Part shown: piece by piece, positions 22,400-32,269 of the stretch
Position numbering within the stretch: the first letter of the stretch is position 1
How the letters are laid out: each line of letters opens with the position of its first letter
NCBI GenBank assembly: GCA_029237695.1
Contig: CM055275.1
Location: forward strand, 86,209,088 to 86,273,087
Origin: Conchocele bisecta
Taxonomy: Eukaryota > Mollusca > Bivalvia > Lucinida > Thyasiridae
DNA: 64,000 bases
Direction of reading: 5' to 3'
Position numbers and translations under genes: made by a program
Notes under the pieces: model-generated
Database searches by the model: none
What the model was told of the DNA's origin: nothing
Seen by the model: only the letters and a program-made list of their open reading frames with translations

Positions 22400-24243
22400 C
22401 TAGAGAGCCAAAGTGACTACTCTTGCTGTTTTCTTTGTAGGGGTTGTGCGTTTTTCCCCTAGTCTGCAAAGAATCGGATCTACCCTGTTCTGAAGTATTT
22501 TCACACCACCTAGATTTTCGATTTCGCGTTCTAGAAATAATCCGTACGCTGGAAGCTCGATGTCCGTCTTTTGTTCGCCTTCTGGGGTTGTTTCGAGAAG
22601 AAAAAGGATCGTTCGGTTCATTCCCCGGTAGACGGTAGTTGCGTACCTGCGCACGATGTACTCTCCATGATCTAACTCCAAGACGTTGCAACATAGAGAC
22701 GGTTGGGGGGCCTCCGTTCGTACCACTCCTCCCACTGCTACTGTGCTTTGGGTACTTTCTTCTAAGTCGTCTACCATCTTCTGGATGTGTCCCAATCTCT
22801 CTGGATCTGGTGTGGAAAGTACTCTAATCGGGTTCCATGCAATCTCTACTCCCTCCCCGTTTGAAAATGTTTTGGTTGGTTCTACTAGAATCTTGAGCCC
22901 CCGTTGAATCCCGTTTGCCGGAGGAATCCAGTACGTAGTGGTCTTGTTCCTCGTGTCTGAAATAAATTGAAAAGAACTTTCGCACGCCTCCAACAACTTC
23001 TCCACCCCCTTGGTTCCCCAGACGGCTTTCACCCTTCCACCCTTCCCCACTTGCAGAACTACCCTCCTCGATGTTGATGTTTTTCTGTACCCTAGAACAT
23101 TGAGTTCTCTCTCTTTTTCGATTTCGGAGACTTTCCCGGTTTGCCCTCCCAATGCTGCTAGAACTTCCTCTAGAGTGCGTGTGGACCTTTCTTCGTACTT
23201 TTTTCTCGCCTCCACTAGTCTCCCTAGTCTAGCTATTTCCTTCTCTCTCCTCTCCCCATTCTCTATTTTGTCTTTCGCTATTCTTTCCCATGCACTGCGT
23301 TTCCAGAGCTCTACATCCTCCGCTTCCCGAATCTCTAGAATTCTTTTTTCCAGTTTCCGAGCAGAAAGTGTTGAAATCTCCCTCCCCTCCGCAATTTCTT
23401 GAATCTCGCGGATCTGGTACTTGGAGGCGGTTCCTCTACCAGCCGGCCCACATTTCTCCTTTCGCCAAACCCAAGAGACTACTTCATTTGAAGGGAGTAG
23501 AATGGAGGGGTCTGGTGCTTCTGGATGTGTTTGTGTAGGATGTTTGCTCGCGGTGAGAATGGTTTGCGTTTCTTTTCCTTTTGTGTAGCACCGTAGCGGC
23601 CCCACCTCCACTCCCTCTTCATTGGAGTCTAACACGTCTACTCTAAAAATTGGACACATGCGAAATCCAAACTCCGCCATCGCCCACTCCACAGCCTTTT
23701 CCCAAACAGAACCTTTCTCTACTCTGGTTTTGGTTGGCCGTACTCTGACCCCAGAGATCCTTCCTGTTTCCGTGTGTGCGTACCAAGCAACGCAAATCGT
23801 TCCTGATGGACGATCGGCTAGAACTAGGTTGCGATCTAGAACACTAGCTAGCTTTCCCATTGTTTTGCTGGGGGTTGAATTACAAAGAGATCTACCTCTG
23901 GGGTGACAAATTTCAGAACTTTGCCTAGAACTTCTTTTGCCGTTGATGCTGAGAGTTCTTTCCCGCGGCATGCGTAGAGAGAGATCTCGATCCTAGTGCA
24001 GCCCCTGCTTTGTACGTCTGGATGAAGGAATGTTTTTCGTAGGTGCTCAAATGGGCAATCTGCGTACTCTGCCAGATATCCTCCTACTGGTTCTCGGATC
24101 TCCCCGGCTTCAAAATTTGAAACGACTTTGTTGTAGAGTTTGGTGCGAATGGTGTAGTTGTCCGTGCTTTGAATCCATGTGCAAACATTTCGTCCCACGC
24201 TGGAAGTGTTGTCTAGAAAGGTAGGTACCCCTGACTCTAGCAT
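22400..24243 (-). pseudogene. Gene X, arm 2: unrecognised ~650-codon protein, one frameshift
   Basis: This is the better preserved copy. Codons from the Met at 24,243 to about 23,872 are open. A one-base deletion (GGGAAAG against GGGAAAATC in arm 1) shifts the frame, and the following 500 codons are again open to 22,400. The stop used in arm 1 (GAATAA) is GAAAAA here, giving a short C-terminal extension. The charged coiled-coil region and the C-terminal domain with FLLETTPEGEQKTD are intact. The lesions do not coincide with those of arm 1, so both arms descended from an intact gene and decayed independently. Confidence 0.6.
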
Positions 24244-24473
24244 TGCTGTTTCGAAGTTTCCTTGCTCTCGAAATCCCTCGGTCCCACAAAGATGTTATGC
24301 TAGGGTGGAGCGATCTAGAACCCCAGAGAAGTCTTGCGTGTAGTCGATGGAGTAGATTCCGTACCCAAAAGGTTGCAATTGCCTAGCTAGTGATGGTAAT
24401 TTTTCTCACTGAAAATGTTGATTTTGTTTAGCCACTGCCTAATTTACCCGTAAAATTTAAGGCTACTTTTTTC

Positions 24474-25091
24474 ATGCTCTCTGCATGCGCAATAGGGTCT
24501 CTAACACATGAGGAATTGGTAGCCTTAATCGGCACATCTCCCGCAAAAATTGCACCTTATATATCTTCAATTGGGCGTTCGATTGTGGATGCGATAGGAA
24601 ATTGTGCAATCGAGGAGGATCTCGGGAGGTTTGGAGTAGGCCGCCACGGATCGGTGGGCGCTCTCAAGGGCACAACAGGTTGGTATTCCAGAACATGTTG
24701 GTTTGTATTTGGTCTAGATCTTTGGACCCCCCTCGTTTGGTGCTTATGCGTCTCAATTGTGGACATTCGTACCTTTTATTGTGGTCTAGGTTTTTGTGGT
24801 TTTTGGCCCCTTCTTGCTTGGGGTTCTCTGTATTCGGGTTTGCGCATCCCATGCGGTATCCATGTTTGGCATTCCGCCACTTGTTGGTTTGCATTTGGTC
24901 TAGCTGTTTGGTATCCTCTTTTTTGTGCTCTTGCGTCCCAATTGCGGATGTTTCGTACTTTTTCGTGTGGTCTAGGTTTGTGTGGTTTTCGGCCTCTTCT
25001 TGCCTGGGCCTCCTGTGTCCTCGTTCGCGCGCCCCACATGCATGCTTTTTTGGTATTCCACCGCCTCTTGGTTTGTCTTTGGTCTAGCTGA
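24474..25091 (+). CDS. Gene Z, arm 2: small hydrophobic-start protein, extent uncertain
   Basis: Start MLSACAIGSLTHEEL is shared with arm 1. The first ~65 residues include an amphipathic-looking LVALIGTSPAKIAPYISSIG segment and the acidic CAIEEDLGRF. After about 24,690 the frame enters the right tandem array and stays open for another ~130 codons of Phe/Leu/Trp-rich repeat translation, which is probably not meaningful. It is divergent to gene X. No family is recognised. Confidence 0.35.
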   Translation: MLSACAIGSLTHEELVALIGTSPAKIAPYISSIGRSIVDAIGNCAIEEDLGRFGVGRHGSVGALKGTTGWYSRTCWFVFGLDLWTPLVWCLCVSIVDIRTFYCGLGFCGFWPLLAWGSLYSGLRIPCGIHVWHSATCWFAFGLAVWYPLFCALASQLRMFRTFSCGLGLCGFRPLLAWASCVLVRAPHMHAFLVFHRLLVCLWSS

Positions 25092-25165
25092 TTGGTACCT
25101 TCTGTTTTGTGCTCTTGCGTCTCAATTGTGGATGTTTCGTACATTCTTCTGATTTTCACCCCACC
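24690..25165. repeat. Right outer tandem array of the palindromic element
   Basis: There are about two and a half units of ~190 bp. Each contains GGTTTG.ATTTGGTCTAG, GTGCTNTTGCGTCTCAATTG, TGGATGTTTCGTAC and GGTCTAGGTTTGTGTGGTTT. The array is not the inverse of the left array, though both contain CAATTGTGGA. The two ends of the element therefore differ although the arms mirror each other. Confidence 0.75.
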
Positions 25166-25251
25166 TCCCAAAAGGGGGTTGTATGTGTTTCCCCATCCAT
25201 TTTCGGGCGTTTTATTTTGTGGTCCAGAACCGCTATTCCCTTATACTACTT

Positions 25252-25476
25252 GTTATTATACTGAATTTATTACATTATCACAGCCATTTTGGCTGTGATA
25301 ATGTAATACATTCAGTATAATAATTCTGCATACTTTTAATCATCAAATATACATGTATGCAGTCGTTAGACTAAGTTCTATATGAAATAATGCATATCGG
25401 GAAAAATAAATGATTACTCCCTCAAAGTATACTTTGCTAGATAAGTATACTTTACTATTTTGATGAAATCGGCTAC
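25252..25476. mobile_element. Right part of the MITE split by the 7.4 kb insertion
   Basis: It begins at the duplicated GTT, runs through TTACATTATCACAGCCATTT and its inverse, and ends TTGATGAAATCGGCTAC, the standard family end. Confidence 0.8.
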
Positions 25477-26029
25477 AGTTCTGTGTCTTCTCAATTTCAA
25501 ATTGACAATTAGTTTATTTTAAGGCATAGTATGCTGTCCACGTCGTTCTTGTTAAGGTCATCTGGGTGGACGGTTAACAGAGCAAAACAATGGCATGGTC
25601 TTATATGACCCCAGCTTGAAATATCTCCATTGTTGTTTGTCATTTTTCACCAATATTGATTCCGAAAATGAGTCATATTTTACGTAAATCCTGTCGAAGA
25701 TTGACACCATATGCAGAGCTTGATTTGCATCACCTTAACCACAAATTTCCTGCTGAAAATATACAATTTTTCTCGTGGAAAAAAAGCTAAAATATTTTTT
25801 TGTATTCCAAAATAGTTTTTGAGGTGCATAATTATAGTCACCACCCTGTCCGTCTATTCGCCGGTCTGTGAAAGTGTTCGGATACCTACTATCTCCGTTG
25901 TAGTAAATCGGATTGGCATGAAACTTCATATACTGAATTTTCATAATCTATATTTTCATTCTATAGCCCAAACATGCGCTTGTGGCCAAGTGACTATGAT
26001 GTGGCACGGATTTGGCACCAGGTCAACGG
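25477..26029. other. Stretch without a supported feature
   Basis: No gene or clear repeat is seen. Confidence 0.4.
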
Positions 26030-26195
26030 TTATTCTAATTTCAGGGCTGAATATTTATTTTTTTCCATGAAAATATTCCGTTCTGATTTTGGGACTTTCA
26101 GCAGGTTAAATATGGCATTGAACTCGTGAGCCCGGCCATAAACGACCTTAGCTGTTGATAGGCCGTTAAACACCAATAACCAATCAATCAACCAA
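26030..26195 (+). repeat. 3' part of the AATC-tailed retroposon-like unit
   Basis: It contains TTCTAATTTCAGGGCTGAAT, ATTCCGTTCTGATTTTGGGA and GATAGGCCGTTAAACACCAA, and ends in AATCAATC. It matches 8,410-8,587 and 50,700-50,885. Confidence 0.6.
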
Positions 26196-26220
26196 ACCAT
26201 GCATGCGGCTCTTGTGCTCT

Positions 26221-26527
26221 GTAGCCTATTTAATCAAAATTGCAAAGTGTTCTTTTCAAGCAAAGTACACTTTGTGGGAGAAAGTATTTATTTTTACCGA
26301 TATGCATTTTTTCATATAGAGCTATAACGACTGCATTTATTCGATGATTAAAAGTATGCAGAATTATTATACTGAATTTATTACATTACCACAACCAAAA
26401 TGGCTGTGATAATGTAATAAATTAAGTATAAAACAAATTAATAAATTTATCATTAAATTGAAAATTTCTCCCTCAAAGTATACTTTCTTAGATAAGTATA
26501 CTTTGTAAGTTTGATGAAATAGGCTAC
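26221..26527. mobile_element. GTAGCCTATTT foldback MITE, complete copy
   Basis: Ends GTAGCCTATTTAATCAAAAT and GTTTGATGAAATAGGCTAC are inverse. Inside are the inverse pair around AAAGTATACTTT and a central stem TTACATTACCACAACC / GGCTGTGATAATGTAATAAA. Related copies are 30,136-30,442, 30,893-31,192, a half copy at 29,842-29,935, and the split copy around the 7.4 kb element. Confidence 0.8.
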
Positions 26528-26948
26528 ATAAGGTCAAGATCTAATGGCTTATACATTTGTGTTAACGTTTTAGAGGGGTATATCCTACACAGACCTTCAG
26601 ATAAGTTTTGTATCTAACGAGTATTTTACCCCCATATTTCAAATTCAATGCATATTTTACTTTTACAAATGTAATATTTATTTTCTTCCTTATTAAACAT
26701 GTTAAATAGGGAACAAATGATAACGAATAAAACACAGTTTGCTTTTTGCAGCTCAACTAAGTAAATGTTCAACTTTATTTCAGTATTTGCACTACTCAAT
26801 TGGAAAATCAATGCATATTTTCAAATGTTGTGAGTATTTTGTACTCCCACTTTTGATAGTCAATGCGTATTCCGCTAACATAAGAGCGCAAAATAATGTC
26901 AATACGCACCTTATCTGGAGCTCTGCCTACACTAGTGTTACTGTTACT
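26528..26948. other. Stretch without a supported feature
   Basis: No gene or clear repeat is seen. Confidence 0.4.
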
Positions 26949-27304
26949 ATAGGAATGAATGGCCTTTTTGTGGAATTTATCGGGGTATAAACTTGGAAAA
27001 GTCGCGGGAATACTGGACGAAGGCCGGAAGGCCTCGTCCAGTATTCCCGCGACTTTTCCAAGTTTATATCCCCGATAAATTCCACAAAAAGGACATTCAT
27101 TCCTTATAATTCCAGCATTTGAAAAAAATTCATCAAGAAAATGTGTTTATTTTCCGTTTTCTTAAGAATTATTTTAGCTGCGCCTGACGGTTACGGAAAG
27201 TAGTTCGGCATGGCGTTTACTGGTATATAAATTCTGGACAGAGACTTGCTACGGACCAATCAAATGTTAGGGAATTGTGTAAATATTTGTGTGCTGGAAT
27301 TATA
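26949..27304. mobile_element. Hairpin-headed element, copy 1
   Basis: The first ~158 bp form a very long stem: ATAGGAATGAATGGCCTTTT onward to GACGAAGGCC, then GGAAGGCC and the inverse back to CATTCATTCCTTAT. It is followed by ~200 bp framed by ATAATTCCAGCA and TGCTGGAATTATA. Copy 2 at 37,730-38,087 has the same two-part layout and lies in an intron of the PIF1 gene of the 12.35 kb transposon. Confidence 0.8.
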
Positions 27305-27561
27305 AATGTATATATTGTTAGTGGCACACCATATATGTTCATTCAGAAATAAAAAGGTGATAAAATGTTATACATGCGAACCAGTATGCTTGATTAAATG
27401 TTAAAATCGATTCAGCCAATCATTCTCGCATATTGTGTACTGGATTGGCTTGTTGTTATAACTGCAATGTGATAAATATGGCCTGCTATGGTAAAAGTGA
27501 GCTTATTCAGGTTTTGATCAGTTGTTCGCTGTTGAGTTTAGTACTCATGGTAAAACAAACC

Positions 27562-27806
27562 GGGGAGGCGTTTCACTAAACTTCGTACAACTAAAATGTT
27601 CGTAAGTACAAATTGAGGATCGTCTGCAAATTTCAATTTATGGATTTACATTTATTGAGCATAGGCTGCATGTGCAGGCAATGCGCAATACATGTAACTC
27701 CAATAATTGTTTACAAGAAAACGTTGTTGATGTGAAATTTTACAGACTATCATAATTTTGCACTTACAAACATTTTAGTTATACAAACTTTAGTGAAACG
27801 TGCCCA
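27562..27806. mobile_element. CGTACGAC foldback MITE, copy 1
   Basis: Ends GTTTCACTAAACTTCGTACA and its inverse AACTTTAGTGAAACG. The interior holds the mirrored ATTTATTGAGCATAGGCTGC. Other copies: 29,586-29,803, 30,520-30,762, 32,382-32,625, 52,865-53,095 and part of one at 62,819-62,984. Confidence 0.75.
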
Positions 27807-27876
27807 GGAAGTATAGTTTCAGATAGAGACCTCAGCAATGTTTACTAAACTAAACAGCGAACAGTGTAGACCTATA

Positions 27877-28433
27877 GTCTGTTTCACGAAAGCTGCCCAA
27901 ATTTTACGGCCATATAAACAATTCAAAAACAATATTTTTTTCGATAATATTAAATTAATGAAAAATTTAAGAATGAGCCTTCTTTTTATTTCGTGAAATT
28001 TGGTCAAATATTGATTTTATTACGAAAAATTGATTTCTCTATGGGAATTTAACATGGGGGGAAAAAAGAGGTAGAGGAGTGTGGGAGGAGTCAAAAAACA
28101 TTTTTTTTTGGAAATTTACTCCGAAACCTAGCTAGATAGCTTGGAAATGATCTAACTAAGAAAACAAAAGTTAAATTTTGAAAATTGGTCCAGGATCACT
28201 GAAATTCTAAAACATTTCCCCATGTTAAATCCCCATAGACATCACAGATGTCTATGGGGATTTAACATGGGGAAATTGTTTTTTCACAATAAAATCAATA
28301 TTTGACCAAATTTCACGAAATAAAAAGAAGGCTCATTCTTAAATTTTCCTTTAATTTAATATTATCGAACAAAATATTGTTTTTGAATTGTTTATATGGC
28401 CGTAAAAGTTGGGCAGCTGTCGCGAAACAGACA
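27877..28433. mobile_element. Foldback element with ~170 bp inverted ends
   Basis: The left end CTGTTTCACGAAAGCTGCCC onward through GAATGAGCCTTCTTTTTATT is inverted at AATAAAAAGAAGGCTCATTC to GGGCAGCTGTCGCGAAACAG. Centrally, CCCCATAGACATC / GATGTCTATGGGG forms a tight hairpin. A remnant of its right side lies at 30,785-30,895. The interior (AATATTGATTTTATTGCGAA type) links it to the 10,855-11,929 and 61,807-62,250 elements. Confidence 0.75.
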
Positions 28434-29044
28434 GTAGATCAGACTGCACTGATCTCTGGCTACACTGGTTGTAATCGCAATAAGCCCCGTTGTGTCATAA
28501 CGGGATATACATGTTAATGGCATAGATAGTTGTGTTTGATATAGCAATACAATTGTAGTTAAAATGTGTTACTTTATGTGTATACATTTTCAATGGAAGT
28601 TAAAATTCTAAAATTCCAAATGGAAGTTGTGTTTCAGTTTAGGCTAGACGGGATTTAGCGTTAGTCCATTTACTTAGTATAACTAACTACAGAAAGATCA
28701 TGCCTCATCTGCATATGAAAATAGCCTGATACCACCGCGCGTCACTATCAGTACAATACATAATACTAAATGATTATATTTGTACAGAGGGAACTCGTAA
28801 TTTTTAGAACTGGTGGAATAGTGAAATAATTATACACTTATTTAATTCCTATAAAGAACATGTTGTGCCTACTGAGTGGGCATGTACCATTAAGGCTACC
28901 TGGTTTTGCCAGATTCCAGCTGCCCAAAGTAATAGTTTGATTTGAGTCTAGCATTTCTATGAACAATGATGATCTTCTAAACGAAAATGTGCAAGAATGG
29001 TTTTATTGTGCATGTTCACTTGTGTCCCGGAGTACATGTCTAAA
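28434..29044. other. Stretch without a supported feature
   Basis: No gene or clear repeat is seen. Confidence 0.4.
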
Positions 29045-29445
29045 GAAAGTTAATGATTTAAATTAAAATATAGTCATTAAGGACAATGGATCTTGCAATG
29101 AAACATTGAACCTATATTGTCTGTAAGCTGTTTCTCAGCTGTAGTTGCGAACAATAACTCTTGAAATCTACTCCCGTACAGTCCGTAGCCAGAAAGTTAA
29201 TGATTTAAATTAAAATACAGTCATTAAGGACATTGAACCTATATTGTATGTAAGTTCTGTCTCAACTGTAGTTACGAACAGTAACTCTTGCAATCTACTC
29301 CCGTACAGTCCGTAGCCAGAACGTTAATGGTTTAAGTTACAATATATGCATTAAGGAAATTGGACCGTGCAATGAAACATTGAACCTATATTGTTGGTAA
29401 GCTGTTTCTCAGCTGCAATTGCAGTACGTGAGTAAATTGCAAGAG
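29045..29445 (+). repeat. Tandem repeat, ~140 bp unit, three units
   Basis: Each unit has GAAAGTTAATGATTTAAATT, GTCATTAAGGACA, TTGAACCTATATTGT and CTACTCCCGTACAGTCCGTA. Units two and three carry internal deletions and substitutions. Confidence 0.75.
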
Positions 29446-29585
29446 CTACTGTTCGCAACTATCTCAACTGGCTAAAACATATGGAGTGCAATAAGTCCCT
29501 GTCTTCCACTGATCTCTTCATATTTTTATCACAATATTTGTAGTGGGTGTTTGGTTGGGAGTATGCGATGGTAATTTAACTATCA

Positions 29586-29803
29586 GGGGGTCTAAACTAA
29601 ACTTCGTACGACTAAAATGTTCGTAATTGCAAAAATATGATAGTCTGTAAATTTCACATTAACTCTGTTTTCTTGTAAACAATTAGTACTGGATTTACAT
29701 TTATTGAGCATAGTCTGCATATGCAGCCTATGCTCAATAAATGTAAATCCATCAATTGAAACTTACGAACATTTTAGTCGTACGAAGTTTAGTGAAACGG
29801 GTC
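29586..29803. mobile_element. CGTACGAC foldback MITE, copy 2
   Basis: Ends ACTAAACTTCGTACGACTAA and TTAGTCGTACGAAGTTTAGT are perfect inverses. The stem at the centre is CATTTATTGAGCATAG / CTATGCTCAATAAATG. Confidence 0.8.
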
Positions 29804-29841
29804 ACAGGATTCGTCTATACAGGAATTCCGACTGGAGACAT

Positions 29842-29935
29842 GTAGCCGATTTCACGAAAACTGCTAAGCATACTTATCTAGCTAAGTATACTTTGAGGGA
29901 GGAATCATTTATTTCCCCCGCAATGTATTATTTTA
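29842..29935. mobile_element. GTAGCC foldback MITE, half copy
   Basis: It contains ATGTAGCCGATTTCACG and GCATACTTATCTAGCTAAGT, then ATACTTTGAGGGAGGAATCA. The other half is missing. Confidence 0.65.
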
Positions 29936-30135
29936 AAACCAATCAAACCATTTAAATATCACAAGTTCGCTCATAGTAGATCAGTGTATGCAGCCTATGC
30001 TCAATAAATGTCCATCAATTGTTTACAAAAAAACATTGTTAATGTGACATTTACAGACTTTTACAAAGCATGAAACATGTCTCGGAGAGGTCATATAACT
30101 GATTTACATTGGAACATCTCTATACCGGATGACCA

Positions 30136-30442
30136 GTAGCCTATTTCATCAACATTGCAAAGTATACTTGACTAGCAAAGTATACTTTGAGGGAGTAATC
30201 ATTTATTTTTCCAGAAATGCATTATTTCACATAGAACTAACAAATGCATATATTTCATGATTAAAAGTATGCAGAATTATTATATTAAATTTATTACATT
30301 ATCACAGCCATTAAATGGCTGTGATAATGTAATAAATTCAGTATAATAAAAATTAATAAATTTTTAAAAAAATTGAAAATTTCTCCCTCAAAGTATACTT
30401 TGCTACTAAAGTATACTTTGCAATGTTGATGAAATAGGCTAC
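30136..30442. mobile_element. GTAGCCTATTT foldback MITE, complete copy
   Basis: Ends GTAGCCTATTTCATCAACAT and ATGTTGATGAAATAGGCTAC are perfect inverses. The central stem is TTACATTATCACAGCCATT / AATGGCTGTGATAATGTAA. Confidence 0.85.
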
Positions 30443-30519
30443 CGACCTGGTGACAGGTCCTCACCACAACAGAGTCACAAAGCCTCTACTGGAGTCCAGA
30501 GTGCATTTGGCGAACATCT

Positions 30520-30762
30520 GGGGCCCGTTTCATTAAACTTCGTACGACTAAAATGTTCGTAAGTGCAACAATATAATAGTCAGTAAATTTCACATTAACA
30601 AAGTTTTCTTGTAAACAATTATTGGATTTACAGTTATTGAGCATATGCTGCATATGCAGCATATCCTCATTAAATGTAAATCCATCAATTGATATTTACA
30701 GACGATCCTAAATTTGCACTTACGAACATTTTAGTCGTACGATGTTTAGTGAAACGGGCCCC
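30520..30762. mobile_element. CGTACGAC foldback MITE, copy 3
   Basis: Begins GGGGCCCGTTTCATTAAACT and ends TTTAGTGAAACGGGCCCC. The centre is CATATGCTGCATATGCAGCATAT-like, split by TGCATATGCA. Confidence 0.85.
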
Positions 30763-30892
30763 TAGTTCTCTAGGCTGAGCTTTTTTTGTCCCATGTTAAA
30801 TTCCCATAGAGAAATCATTGTAATGAAATCAATATTTGACCAAATGTATAGCCGTATAATTTGGGCAGGTTTCGTGAAACAGGCAGCAACAT

Positions 30893-31192
30893 ATGTAGCC
30901 TATGTCACCAAAATTGCAAAGTATACTTATCTTGCCAAGTACACCTTGAGAAATTTTCAATATAAGGATAAATTTATTATTTTGTATTATACTGACTTTA
31001 TTACATTATCACAGCCACTTTGCATACGATAATGTAATAAATTCAGTATAGTAATTCTGCATACTTTTAATTATCAAATACATGTATATGCAGTCGTTAG
31101 TTCTATATGAAATAATGCATTTCGGGGGGAAAATATTACTCCCTCAAAATACACTTTGCTAGATAAGTACTTTGTAATTTTGGTGAAATATA
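30893..31192. mobile_element. GTAGCC foldback MITE, diverged copy
   Basis: The left part is ATGTAGCCTATGTCACCAAA and AAAGTATACTTATCTTGCCA. The right end contains AATACACTTTGCTAGATAAG and is diverged. The central TTATTACATTATCACAGCCA stem is kept. Confidence 0.7.
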
Positions 31193-31381
31193 CTACTGGA
31201 ACACTCAATAAACCTCTTTGTCACAGTGTGGGAACCACGTGACGTGAATTTTCATTTAATAGACGTCATTAGGCCATACAAAATACGTTGGTTCCCAGAC
31301 ACAGGGTTTTCGGAATGTGACGTGTGTGAATGTGATGTGTTTGAGATGTTTTTCTTTCAAGTCGCCAAATGCATACATGTA

Positions 31382-31840
31382 CAGTAGCGCTTTTCTGCAG
31401 GTCAACTATACGTACTATACCAATACTATACATATACTATACCAATACGATATGTTTTATATACGATATGCATATAATATAAACGTACGGTATGTTTGTA
31501 CAGTACATACCAACCAATATCGTATAGATATACCATTCAAATCGTACGTTTATACGATTTTTATACATGTGTATAATTATGGTACGTTTGTATCGTACAA
31601 ACATACCAGATTATGGTATATTCATACCATATCCGTACGGATATATCGTATATACGAACGGATATCGTACGTTTGTATACTATTCTTATAGTACGTTTGT
31701 ACTATACGATGATACGGTACAAACATACCAATATTATATGATCATACAATATGCTCATTAAATATACCAATACTATACGATTACGATATGTATACGATAT
31801 TAGTATATACAAATAGGTAAGGAGCAGAAAAGCGCTACTG
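31382..31840. mobile_element. Tc1/mariner-type MITE with TA duplication
   Basis: 17 bp perfect terminal inverted repeats CAGTAGCGCTTTTCTGC (31,382-31,398) and GCAGAAAAGCGCTACTG (31,824-31,840) are flanked by TA on each side (31,380-31,381 and 31,841-31,842), the Tc1/mariner signature. The interior is an AT-rich run of TACGATAT, GTACGTTTGTA and ACCAATACTATA words, full of short inverted repeats. Open frames in it are compositional. Confidence 0.8.
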
Positions 31841-32069
31841 TATATCTTCTATACTGTAAATCGATTGGATTTAACAAAGTATTGCATGATAATGTTGTTT
31901 ATTGATCATGTGACAACTTTACAGTATGATTTTATTTCTCAATGACGATAAAATGCTCGACGCGATTTTTCTGACGCGTTGATATCGGAGAACCAAAGTA
32001 TTTTTGTTATGGTATTTTAATTTTGTAATCACATTTTCGAGTTTTGTTTCTTCATTTACACAGTACATA

Positions 32070-32221
32070 GCCAAGGTGTATGATCACGTGGTACTAACAA
32101 CAACAACAATTACCGATTCAAAGTACGTATTATTTTATAGTGTCCTTATTACGTAACGGATTTTGATGTAATATGGCGCATCAAACGCGTCTTGTTCAGC
32201 TACATTTGGTGGTCTCTTTAT
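32070..32221. mobile_element. CACGTG/AACAAC foldback, left half
   Basis: It contains CCAAGGTGTATGATCACGTG, then ACTAACAACAACAACAATTA and CATCAAACGCGTCTT. It matches the left part of 5,600-5,959 (read from either end) and lacks the second half. Confidence 0.65.
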
Positions 32222-32269
32222 TTTCGCCCAATCAGGTATATGAACATTGTGGGACATACTTATATCTTT

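Larger units (their letters stand above)
21584..24568 (-). repeat. Giant inverted repeat, arm 2
   Basis: This is the inverse complement of arm 1 over essentially its whole length, ending at GTGCACCTTATATATC-type sequence (arm 1 has GGCGC). The arm holds gene Y (+), gene X (-) and the start of gene Z (+). Confidence 0.9.
17855..25251. mobile_element. 7.4 kb insertion element built around a giant palindrome
   Basis: The boundaries come from the interrupted MITE. The inserted DNA begins AAGTAGTATAGAGGGA and ends TCCCTTATACTACTT, a short imperfect terminal inverted repeat. The flanks share GTT (TTGTT if the element is taken to end at ATACTAC), a candidate target duplication. Order inside: a left tandem array, inverted arm 1 (18,437-21,515), a ~70 bp centre, inverted arm 2 (21,584-24,568), and a different right tandem array. 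Each arm carries genes called here X, Y and Z. No transposase, integrase, polymerase, capsid or packaging ATPase was recognised. A head-to-head dimer of a small linear viral or plasmid genome, or a foldback transposon, are both possible. Confidence 0.8.

Noticed and set aside
24690..25091. C-terminal two thirds of the gene Z frame as a multi-pass membrane protein
   Set aside because: The hydrophobic stretches come from the ~190 bp tandem repeat and are not shared with the other arm.
17855..25251. Polinton/Maverick or adintovirus-like element
   Set aside because: No protein-primed DNA polymerase, retroviral-type integrase, protease, packaging ATPase or capsid protein could be recognised. The compact gene layout alone is not enough.
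31317..31761. Tyr/Ile-rich open frames of 64-124 codons
   Set aside because: They lie within the AT-rich satellite body of the TA-flanked MITE and reflect composition only.
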